NCBI RefSeq assembly: GCF_904846705.1
Contig: NZ_CAJHBS010000003.1
Coordinates: 124,001 to 188,000, forward strand
Source of the DNA: Psychrobacter sp. Pi2-52
Lineage (GTDB): Bacteria; Pseudomonadota; Gammaproteobacteria; Pseudomonadales; Moraxellaceae
Direction of reading: 5' to 3'
DNA: 64,000 nucleotides
This document shows, one piece after another, positions 37,337 to 44,887 of this stretch (the first letter of the stretch is position 1; every line of letters begins with the position of its first letter). Below the pieces are notes generated by a model that made no database searches, was not told where the DNA came from, and was given only the letters and a program-made list of their open reading frames with translations. Position numbers and translations under genes: made by a program.

Positions 37337-38059
37337 GTGAAAAAGTTTACCGTAGCAGCTTTATTAGGCGCAATAGCGGTTACCACTAGCGCCCAAGCCG
37401 AAGTCTATCACTGGCAAGATGAGCTATGCGATAACCGAGGCGAGTTTGATAATACAAAGTATAGCGCTAAGCAAATCGAAAACTCACATTTTGTCTTCGA
37501 CCATTTAAATAGCTCAAATCTAAATAGCTTTTTTCCACCGATGGATATTAATGACTTAGATACGCTATCTATGACCGACCTAGAAACACTGACTGAAGAG
37601 TATAAACAAGTTAAGCATAATGTTGAACGACTGGACGTGGTACCCGAAGCACAGCGCTACAAGCAACAGCTCATTAAGTCTATTGATGGGGAGTATAAAC
37701 ACAATAAGCTAACTATTTTGGCTTATTTAGAACCCATACAAGCTATGCGGCAGAGTCCATTGATGTGCAAGCAATACATCGAACCCTTTTTTCGTAACGA
37801 AACCGCCGTACAGGATAAATGGCAGCAGCTGGTTGAAAAACGCGCGTTAACAAATAGCTATGCCATGTCCCGTTATCAAGATGAGAAAGCCAGTAATCCT
37901 GCCAAGTATGCCAAAATTGACTTGATTACCTTTGGCTTTGGCAATTGCGTCAATGATCAGGTCTATCATGCCGACTCCGAAAAAACCTATATCTATCGGC
38001 AACAACTGAATAAAATAGTGTTTGGTGAGAGTTTGACCAAGGTTTGTGCTGAGCCTTAG
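37337..38059 (+). CDS. Secreted four-cysteine protein, paralog 2
   Basis: 240 residues from a GTG start with AAAGGAA ten bases upstream. The signal peptide is KKFTVAALLGAIAVTTSAQA-E. It matches paralog 1 along its whole length, with SFFPPMDI, RLDVVPEA, KSIDGEYK, FGFGNCVN and QVYHADS conserved and all four Cys kept (DELC, MCKQY, GNCVN, VCAEP). Paralog 1 has about 13 extra residues near position 165. The function is unknown. Confidence 0.85.
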   Translation: MKKFTVAALLGAIAVTTSAQAEVYHWQDELCDNRGEFDNTKYSAKQIENSHFVFDHLNSSNLNSFFPPMDINDLDTLSMTDLETLTEEYKQVKHNVERLDVVPEAQRYKQQLIKSIDGEYKHNKLTILAYLEPIQAMRQSPLMCKQYIEPFFRNETAVQDKWQQLVEKRALTNSYAMSRYQDEKASNPAKYAKIDLITFGFGNCVNDQVYHADSEKTYIYRQQLNKIVFGESLTKVCAEP

Positions 38060-38067
38060 TTTGCGTA

Positions 38068-38137
38068 GGCTGCGGCTTTAGCCCAGCAGTCAGGTTTTTT
38101 GCTAGGCTAAAGCCTAGTAGAGTGCATGTCATGCACC
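38068..38137. repeat. Palindromic intergenic repeat before hsdR
   Basis: Two hairpins: GGCTTTAGCC (38074-38083) with GGCTAAAGCC (38105-38114), whose loop holds six T; then GTGCATG-T-CATGCAC (38122-38136). The tandem of a CTTTAGCC hairpin and a GTGCATG palindrome resembles REP-like elements. It may also terminate the hsdM-hsdS-paralog transcript. Confidence 0.6.
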
Positions 38138-38275
38138 CACAAGATATAGGCTAAAAGTAAGATGAATCCTAATCAACAACTTAGTCAAAATTAAATACCG
38201 TATTGACGAGGCTTATCTAAAAGTTCGGTGCTTAAAAACCCTCTACACCAATAAACTAATAATAAGAACCATGCC

Positions 38276-41200
38276 ATGACTCAAACTAGCACTGCTACTA
38301 ACGCACACAACGTCACTTACGAATCTGTCTTCCAAGCCGATATCGTCAACCAAATGCAAGCGCAAGGCTGGCAAGTAGGTCATGCCAGCGGCTATACGGC
38401 TGAGACCGCACTATATGAGCAAGACGTGCTGGATTTTGTGCAGACAACTCAGCCGCAAGAGTGGCAGAAGTTTTGCCGTACTCATCCTATCGATTCTGAG
38501 CGTCACTTTATCGCTGCATTGGTTAAGCAGCTGAATAAAGCGGATGAGAATGCCACCGATAAAGCCTCGCGCACCTATGGCACCTTGGGCGTACTGCGTC
38601 ATGATCTCAAGATCCGTAACGCGCGCTTCTCTCTGTGTCAGTTCAAGCCTGAGCACAACCTAAACCCTGAGACTATGGCACGCTACAAGGCCAATATCTG
38701 TAGAATTGTCCCTGAGGTCGTGTATAGCCCACATGCCAGCGTAAAGGGCAGTCCAAAAGGCGAAACAGATAGTAAAGTCGCCAAGCGTAACCGTATCGAT
38801 ATCGTGCTATTCGTCAATGGCATACCCGTTGCGACAATGGAGCTAAAGTCTGAATTTAAGCAGTCGGTTGATAATGCGATTAGCCAGTATAAGAAGACCC
38901 GCCTGCCAAAAGACCCCGATACGGGCAAGCCTGAGCCGCTACTGACGTTTAAGCGTGGCGCACTGGTTCACTTCGCGGTCAGTCAGTATGAAGTCTATAT
39001 GACCACACGGCTAGCAGGAGACAGTACTTATTTCTTACCGTTTAACAAAGGCACCAGTAATGGTGGCGCAGGTAATGATATCCCTGACGATATCAGCCAA
39101 TATGCCACTGACTATCTATGGAATGAAGTGCTCACGCCAGAGAACTTACTCGCCATCCTCGGCCACTTCATGCATTTGCAGATCGATGAGGAAGAGGACG
39201 CGATTGGCCGCAAGTCCAAAAAGGAGACCATGATGTTCCCGCGCTATCATCAGTGGGATGTGGTGACCAAGTTGGTTAATGCTGCTGTGTCTGAAGGCGC
39301 TGGACAAAAGTACCTCATTCAACATAGTGCAGGCTCGGGCAAGTCTAACTCTATCGCATGGACAGCGCACCAGCTCTCCACCTTATATAATGATCAAGGC
39401 GATAAGCAGTTTCACTCTGTCATTGTCATCACTGACCGTACCGTACTTGATGACCAATTGCAGGACACCATCTATCAGTTTGAACATGCTGATGGCGTGG
39501 TCGGTAAGATCAATAGAAAAGAGAGTGACGGCTCAAAGTCTGAACAGCTTGCCAGCGCACTGGTCAACTCACAGCCGATTATTATCGTCACTATTCAAAC
39601 CTTCCCCTTTGTACTCAAAGCGATTGAAGATTCTAGCGTTTTAAAATCACGCCGCTATGCCATTATTGCCGATGAAGCACACTCTTCACAGACAGGCTCT
39701 ACCGCACGCCAGCTCAAAGAAGTGTTGGTCTCAGGTGATACAGAGAATAATGCTGCCGAGAATGATGCACCGCTATCTAGCGAAGACATATTGGACGCCA
39801 CATTAGCAGCACGCCGTAGCAGTCCTAACCTCAGCTACTATGCTTTTACCGCCACGCCTAAGCCAAAAACCATTGAGCTGTTTGGAAGGCTGCCCAATCC
39901 TGACTTGCCAGCCTCTAAAGATAATCTGCCAGCCGCTTATCATGTCTATTCTATGCGCCAAGCGATTGAAGAAGGCTTTATTCTAGATGTGCTTAAAAAC
40001 TACACCAACTACAAAGTGGTCTATCAGCTCAAGCAAAAGCTGGCCGCCGCTGATGATGAAGTCGATGCTCGCCATGCCAAGATTAAGCTCAATAACTGGG
40101 TGCGACTCCATGAGCACAATATCGCCCAGAAGGTTAAGATCATCATTGAGCATTTTAATGACAATATTAAAGGCTTATTAGGTGGCCAAGCCAAAGCGAT
40201 GGTCGTGACAGGCTCACGTAAAGAAGCGGTACGCTATAAGATCGCCTTTGATAACTATATCGCAGAGAATGGCTATCATCGTATCAACGCCATGGTCGCC
40301 TTCTCAGGTGAAGTTACTTTCAATGATAATGATCCTGATAGCGGCGCATTACTTGGCGAGAAGTTCACCGAGCACAATATGAATATTGGGTTAAAAGGCC
40401 GCGATCTGCGTAAAGCTTTTGACAGTGATGACTACCAAGTGATGCTGGTGGCTAACAAGTTCCAGACAGGCTTTGACCAACCCAAACTGTGCGCCATGTA
40501 CGTGGATAAGAAACTGACGGGCGTGGACTGCGTACAGACCCTCTCACGGCTCAACCGTACCTATAAGGGCAAAGCAGAGAGTGGTACGTTTGTACTCGAC
40601 TTCTTTAATGACCCACAAGATATCCTTGAAGCCTTCCAGCCATACTATGAGACTGCAACCTTAGCAGATGTCTCTGACCCTGATCAGGTGTTTGACCTTT
40701 ACGAGAAACTGCGTGCCAGCGGTATCTTCTTATGGCATGAAGTTGAGCAATTTGTTGAAGCATTCTATAGCAAGAATAAGTCTAATGCCGCTATCAGTAA
40801 TATCTGCAAGCCAGCGGTTGAGCGTTGGCAGAAACGCTATAGTCAAGCACGTGAACAAGCCAAGTACGCCAAGGACATGCTTGAGCGTACCAAAGCCACA
40901 GGCGATGTGGTCCTAATGACCAATGCTGAGAATGACTACAAAGGTTTTAAAGCCGATCAAGACGCGCTAGAAATCTTTAAAAAGGATTTAGGCACCTTTA
41001 CCCGTCAATATGAGTTTATGTCACAAATCGTGGACTATGATGACAAAGAGTTAGAGAAGCTGAGCCTATACGCGCGTAACCTACAGCCGATGCTACGTGA
41101 AAGCGTGGACAACGAAGATGACGTCGATCTAAGTAACATCGTCATGAGTCATTACCGTGTCTCAAAGCTGCACCAGCAAGACCTAAAACTACAAGAAGGT

Positions 41201-41578
41201 AGTGGCGAGCTAGAAACTGGCGGCGGTGCTGGCACGGCCACGCCTAAGGACAAACAAGAAGCGCTACTGTCTCAGATTATTGATAGATTAAATGAAGTTT
41301 TTGCTGGTGAGGACTTTACCGATAAGGACAAAGTGAACTTTATGAATACCATTTGGGATAAAGTCACTGAGAACGAGATCGTGGTTAAGCAGTTCACCAA
41401 TAACAGTGTTGATCAGATTATGCTGGGCGGTTATCCCAATGCTGCCGAGGACGCTATGTTTGATGCCAAGGGTACATTTGAAGACATGACCATGCATCTA
41501 CTGTCTAACCCGAATCAGTTTAAGCAGTTTATTCGATTGATGCTTGATACGAAGTTGGGTGCTGAGGTTTCAGGATAG
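38276..41578 (+). CDS. hsdR: Type I restriction enzyme endonuclease subunit HsdR
   Basis: 1100 residues. The N-terminal nuclease domain has the PD-(D/E)xK signature: Asp in RIDIVLFVNGIPVATMELKSE (about 172-192), with E.K in MELKSE. The SF2 motor follows: Walker A QHSAGSGKSNSIAW (about 347-360), ADEAHSSQTG (DEAH box, about 464) and FTATPKPKT motif III. QTLSRLNRTYKGK holds the motif VI arginines. It translocates DNA and cuts unmethylated DNA far from the site. It is separated from hsdS by the two secreted paralogs. Confidence 0.96.
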   Translation: MTQTSTATNAHNVTYESVFQADIVNQMQAQGWQVGHASGYTAETALYEQDVLDFVQTTQPQEWQKFCRTHPIDSERHFIAALVKQLNKADENATDKASRTYGTLGVLRHDLKIRNARFSLCQFKPEHNLNPETMARYKANICRIVPEVVYSPHASVKGSPKGETDSKVAKRNRIDIVLFVNGIPVATMELKSEFKQSVDNAISQYKKTRLPKDPDTGKPEPLLTFKRGALVHFAVSQYEVYMTTRLAGDSTYFLPFNKGTSNGGAGNDIPDDISQYATDYLWNEVLTPENLLAILGHFMHLQIDEEEDAIGRKSKKETMMFPRYHQWDVVTKLVNAAVSEGAGQKYLIQHSAGSGKSNSIAWTAHQLSTLYNDQGDKQFHSVIVITDRTVLDDQLQDTIYQFEHADGVVGKINRKESDGSKSEQLASALVNSQPIIIVTIQTFPFVLKAIEDSSVLKSRRYAIIADEAHSSQTGSTARQLKEVLVSGDTENNAAENDAPLSSEDILDATLAARRSSPNLSYYAFTATPKPKTIELFGRLPNPDLPASKDNLPAAYHVYSMRQAIEEGFILDVLKNYTNYKVVYQLKQKLAAADDEVDARHAKIKLNNWVRLHEHNIAQKVKIIIEHFNDNIKGLLGGQAKAMVVTGSRKEAVRYKIAFDNYIAENGYHRINAMVAFSGEVTFNDNDPDSGALLGEKFTEHNMNIGLKGRDLRKAFDSDDYQVMLVANKFQTGFDQPKLCAMYVDKKLTGVDCVQTLSRLNRTYKGKAESGTFVLDFFNDPQDILEAFQPYYETATLADVSDPDQVFDLYEKLRASGIFLWHEVEQFVEAFYSKNKSNAAISNICKPAVERWQKRYSQAREQAKYAKDMLERTKATGDVVLMTNAENDYKGFKADQDALEIFKKDLGTFTRQYEFMSQIVDYDDKELEKLSLYARNLQPMLRESVDNEDDVDLSNIVMSHYRVSKLHQQDLKLQEGSGELETGGGAGTATPKDKQEALLSQIIDRLNEVFAGEDFTDKDKVNFMNTIWDKVTENEIVVKQFTNNSVDQIMLGGYPNAAEDAMFDAKGTFEDMTMHLLSNPNQFKQFIRLMLDTKLGAEVSG

Positions 41579-41605
41579 GTTATACAGAGAATAAAGGTAC
41601 ATAGT

Positions 41606-42790
41606 ATGACAGATAAAAACATTAATCTTTGCGACACTGAGGATAAGAAGCAGCGTTATGCTTTTAACATGCTGCCGACTTATTTCATTACTCAAATGGG
41701 ATTTGATTTCCAAAATATAATAAAAGATCTTACTACAAACTTGTCAAAAGACCCCAGTAAACAGCGGTTTCAGATAGCAAAGATATTTAACGACCTGATA
41801 ACTACATCAGTAGACCATTATATAAATATACAAGACATTAACCTTGATAAAGAGGAAATATCAGCTGATTCTTATCAGATGCTACTACGGATTATGGGTG
41901 TAATGCCTGATAGCAAACTGTATGAACATGCAGAGATCATTGATGCTTGCTCTAGTCAAAAATTGTGTCATACAGTAATAAATCAGTTCAAAGATTATTT
42001 GTACTACGAGTTTAGTTATGAAAGTGATGATCTTCATGTAGGCATGAACGCAGAGAGTTTTTATACGCATTTATTACTGAGTTTTATAGCACATATCGAC
42101 GCTTATTTTTATCATGATGAATGTTCATTATCAGTCAATCCAATTAGTTTGGGTTATCTTTTTCAAAAGAAGCCAGATCCGAGTAAATTACAGTATGACT
42201 CAGAAACTCATAAGTTTGTTTCATTCGGCAAAAAAGGTAGTCTATTTACCCGTACATCTCGTACTTTTTTACAATGGATGCAAACTTGGTTTTATTTCAA
42301 GCAACGACAAGAGATGCCAAAAAGTCTAAAAGGTATAACTAACGAGATCAAATGGCTGGCTGATGACCCAGAGGGTAAGCTTGAATACTATATTCGCCGA
42401 ACCAGTGAAGGTAAATGGATTACTTTGAAGGATTTATATTGGTTATCAGGTATTAAGGATAAGGCTGATGAGGAGGTTCGTGACTCGCTTAGTACTTGGC
42501 AAAATGGTATTGTTAAATATCTCAAAAATGGTGCAGTTGATAGCTTAGCAGTATTAGACCATAACATTGTTGGGCTAGTCTGGTTAGTCTATGCTTTTTT
42601 TCAAACGCTGTATGAGAAAAGTGAAAAATCTGATAGTAATAGCTATATTTCCTATGATTGTTATTACGATTTATGGGAACCCATAACAGCTCACTACGAA
42701 AAAAATATTGACGAAAAAAAGAAAATATCGCGTGTTGAATGGCCAGACTTCATAAAGAAACAAGCCACATGTAATGAACACGTGGCCTGA
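41606..42790 (+). CDS. Unrecognised 394-residue protein downstream of hsdR
   Basis: I do not recognise this protein. It starts 27 bp after hsdR with AAAGG as ribosome site, so it is probably co-transcribed with it. It is predicted soluble, mainly helical and rich in aromatic residues (HLLLSFIAHIDAYFYHDE; TFLQWMQTWFYFKQRQE; GLVWLVYAFFQTLYEKSEK), without signal peptide or recognisable motif. Position suggests an accessory of the restriction-modification locus or an independent defence gene. An inverted repeat GCCACATGT / ACACGTGGC covers the last codons. Confidence 0.75.
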   Translation: MTDKNINLCDTEDKKQRYAFNMLPTYFITQMGFDFQNIIKDLTTNLSKDPSKQRFQIAKIFNDLITTSVDHYINIQDINLDKEEISADSYQMLLRIMGVMPDSKLYEHAEIIDACSSQKLCHTVINQFKDYLYYEFSYESDDLHVGMNAESFYTHLLLSFIAHIDAYFYHDECSLSVNPISLGYLFQKKPDPSKLQYDSETHKFVSFGKKGSLFTRTSRTFLQWMQTWFYFKQRQEMPKSLKGITNEIKWLADDPEGKLEYYIRRTSEGKWITLKDLYWLSGIKDKADEEVRDSLSTWQNGIVKYLKNGAVDSLAVLDHNIVGLVWLVYAFFQTLYEKSEKSDSNSYISYDCYYDLWEPITAHYEKNIDEKKKISRVEWPDFIKKQATCNEHVA

Positions 42791-42818
42791 ATATAGCTGA
42801 TAATTATGATCTAATTAC

Positions 42819-42944
42819 CTATTTACCTGCTGGGTTATTGTCACGACCACCACCCGACGGGTTGCCTGTTGTACTCGGCCAGCCTGCACCTTGATTATTC
42901 TGACAGCAACAACGGCAGCAACAGCAGTGAAGACGATTTCTCAT
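42819..42944 (-). CDS. 41-residue Cys-rich peptide (new small gene)
   Basis: ATG at 42944 to TAG at 42819 on the minus strand, with ATGGAGTAAT giving GGAG 8 bp upstream. The peptide begins MRNRLH, then CCCCRCCC (seven Cys of eight residues), then QNNQGAGWPSTTGNPSGGGR and a short polar tail ending AGK. The combination of a good ribosome site, a clean stop and a Cys cluster argues for a real small gene, convergent with the 394-residue gene. The cluster could bind metal or carry lipid or cofactor. I do not know a family. Confidence 0.6.
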   Translation of the reverse strand: MRNRLHCCCCRCCCQNNQGAGWPSTTGNPSGGGRDNNPAGK

Positions 42945-43403
42945 AATAATTACTCCATTAAATTTATAGTTTGGTTTGTATAGCCAGCTACTCACTGTCT
43001 ATGATTAACATCATAATGGTTAATAACAATCAGATCTCCCACCGATCGGAGGTTTTTGGTCAAAAATCATACAGTCAGTTCGGTTATTAGTTAAAGTATT
43101 GAATACCAACAAAAAATTTACATTAGTAGGTATATCTATAGTTAAAGGAAGATGTGACTCAATAACCAATTTCTGCTTCCTCTTGATTCCTTTTTTCTTC
43201 TCTGATTCCGCTGTACCCATTATGAGTTAAGCGATAGGCTTGATCCCAATATTTAAAAAAGATCGTTTTTTAATTCCTAATTCGCTTGATTCTCTAGTTT
43301 TAATTTAACTATATCAGGTAGTATCAAACAGGAAGTACAGATATATACTTAAATGCAAATATTTTTAATACTCTAAACTTATCATTAATATAAGGACAGA
43401 CAT
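42945..43403. other. 459-bp region upstream of the 261-residue gene
   Basis: Contains direct repeat copy 1 (43157-43306) and the AAGGACAG ribosome site of the next gene. A 66-codon minus-strand frame in 43020-43220 overlaps the repeat and was not called. ATCGGAGGTTTTT at 43045-43057 matches the stem end of the terminators at both island ends. Confidence 0.5.
43157..43306. repeat. 150-bp direct repeat, copy 1
   Basis: Shares with 44422-44570 the blocks ACTCAA.AACCA.TTTCTGCTTC, CTCTGATTCCGCTGTA, GTTAAGCGA and GTTTTAATT over about 150 bp, with many substitutions. The two copies frame the 261-residue gene. Confidence 0.75.
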
Positions 43404-44189
43404 ATGGAAAACTCGAAATCAGACATGCTAGAAACTGAAGTAAATACTCAGGCGCGACTGATAGACGATTCGGATATTGTGAGCCATGGTCACAACAAAG
43501 GTATGCCCCATCAAGTTGCTAATCTAATTCATAATGAATTTGTAAGAAACCCTAGCTATGACTTTTTAGATATGGAATTCCAGAATATGCCGAGAGAGAG
43601 GTCGCTAAGAACGAACAATTTTTATTTTAATGGTTATAGAGTCTCCCAAGATTACTATGGTCATGGGCCTTCTATTTATGCGGATAAAACAATATTAAGT
43701 CTGCCAGTCATGCTTCGTTTTTTTAACGTGACTCTTGATGTTGAAATTTTTGTATCATTAATGATGAATATGCTTAATCTTGAGAAATCTTTCGATGTTC
43801 CTACTATTATTAAAAATAGTGGTGACCCTATATGGTGCTTTACAGATGATGATTTTGCTAATTATGATAGAGAGATAATTAACGAGGAGGTTTTAATTCA
43901 GACTACAGCTCAATCTGAAAGTGAAATAACCGAAATGATTACAACTTATTGTCAGAACTACTCTATTGATAAGCATCACGACAACCCAGACCCAAACTAT
44001 AACTGTGTAAAGCTTTTTGGAGCTGATGCTGAAGCATTTCGTTCGATACTTTCAGGCTATCTAAACTTTGAGGCTTGTCTCATTAATGGAGAAGATACGC
44101 AAAATAGATGGACTTATGAAAAGGTAGAAAATCTGGGGTATGCAATAAAACAGAAAATACTCTCTATTCATGAAAAGAACGAAGTATAA
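43404..44189 (+). CDS. Unrecognised 261-residue protein
   Basis: I do not recognise this protein. It is soluble and acidic, without signal peptide. Notable patterns are DDSDIVSHGHNKGMPHQVANLI near the start, DPIWCFTDDDFANYDREI in the middle and PDPNYNCVKLFGADAEAFRSIL towards the end. The ribosome site is AAGGACAG before the ATG. A strong terminator follows 23 bp after the stop, so it is a single-gene unit. The gene with its terminator lies exactly between two 150-bp direct repeats, which suggests it moves or was gained as a cassette. Confidence 0.75.
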   Translation: MENSKSDMLETEVNTQARLIDDSDIVSHGHNKGMPHQVANLIHNEFVRNPSYDFLDMEFQNMPRERSLRTNNFYFNGYRVSQDYYGHGPSIYADKTILSLPVMLRFFNVTLDVEIFVSLMMNMLNLEKSFDVPTIIKNSGDPIWCFTDDDFANYDREIINEEVLIQTTAQSESEITEMITTYCQNYSIDKHHDNPDPNYNCVKLFGADAEAFRSILSGYLNFEACLINGEDTQNRWTYEKVENLGYAIKQKILSIHEKNEV

Positions 44190-44211
44190 GAAGACTTGAA
44201 TGTATGAAGTT

Positions 44212-44247
44212 AAAGGAGGTAAATAATAACTCGTTTATCTCCTTTTT
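44212..44247 (+). terminator. Intrinsic terminator of the 261-residue gene
   Basis: AAAGGAGGTAAA / TTTATCTCCTTT stem with one G-T pair and a 10-nt loop, then a T-run. The AAAGGAGGT looks like a ribosome site but is the 5' arm of this hairpin, so the 66-codon frame at 44204-44404 was not called. Confidence 0.85.
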
Positions 44248-44421
44248 ACATATATTTTTATCTACCATAAAATACTTTATTAGTTATTGGTCTGTAGCCG
44301 TCCCTATTCTCTTATGCTGTTTAGGACATTTAGAACATGATAAGCAACCATTCATTCAAATTCTCGACTTGTTGAAAAACACTACGATGAGTAGGCATAT
44401 TTAATACTAATTAAAATTGTA

Positions 44422-44570
44422 ACTCAACAACCAGTTTCTGCTTCTTCTTGCTTCTATTTCCTTCCTCTGATTCCGCTGTATCTATTATCAGTTAAGCGAC
44501 TGCCATGATTCATATATTATGAAAAAGACAATTTTTGCTTCCTAATTTCTTTGCTTCCATGGTTTTAATT
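44422..44570. repeat. 150-bp direct repeat, copy 2
   Basis: Same orientation as 43157-43306. When both are read on the minus strand, the frame keeps TAESE and KQKLV residues in both copies. They may therefore be remnants of one short coding region. Confidence 0.75.
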
Positions 44571-44687
44571 CCAAATATACAGTGTTAAAGATAGTAAATG
44601 ATGACAGTTAGAAGGGGTAATCCAAGTTTGGATTAGGGTCTGATTCTCAATAAGTTTGTATGCTGATAAATATACTGCTCTCAAGAG

Positions 44688-44716
44688 AAAAGGCAGACGA
44701 TAAACGCCTGCCTTTT
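44688..44716. terminator. Hairpin downstream of repeat copy 2
   Basis: AAAAGGCAG / CTGCCTTTT stem extended past one mismatch, with a 5-nt loop. It can act in either direction between the 261-residue gene and the convergent DUF3987 gene. The rest of the 692-bp gap holds repeat copy 2 and the 25-bp direct repeats. Confidence 0.6.
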
Positions 44717-44788
44717 ATAGTTTTCATGCATTAGATAGTAATCAGATTCGCCAGCTTTTTGAATTAACAATCAAAGATCTACTATGAT

Positions 44789-44887
44789 ACTGACAAAACT
44801 GACGATACTATAAGATCTGCATAAAAAAAAGACGCTATTTTTTAATAATGCCAGAATACAGCACTGACAAAACCGACGATACTATAA
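44789..44887. repeat. Pair of 25-bp direct repeats at the end of the DUF3987 gene
   Basis: ACTGACAAAACTGACGATAC plus TATAA at 44789-44813 recurs at 44863-44887 with a single T-to-C change. The second copy overlaps the stop of the DUF3987 gene. The copies are 74 bp apart and each holds an internal ACTGAC/ACCGAC-type near repeat, as in iterons. Confidence 0.7.

Noticed and set aside
43045..43057. ATCGGAGGTTTTT matching both end terminators, taken as a hidden internal att end
   Set aside because: No core-repeat sequence is nearby, so an ancient fused island is not supported. The match alone is short.
43020..43220. 66-codon minus-strand frame in direct repeat copy 1
   Set aside because: A Lys/Glu-rich piece is shared with copy 2, but copy 2 lacks an ATG and stops early. 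It may be a remnant of a coding region, so it is described under the repeats and not called as a gene.
44204..44404. 66-codon frame after the 261-residue gene, with an AAAGGAGGT
   Set aside because: The AAAGGAGGT is the 5' arm of the terminator at 44212-44247 and lies inside the frame, after its start.
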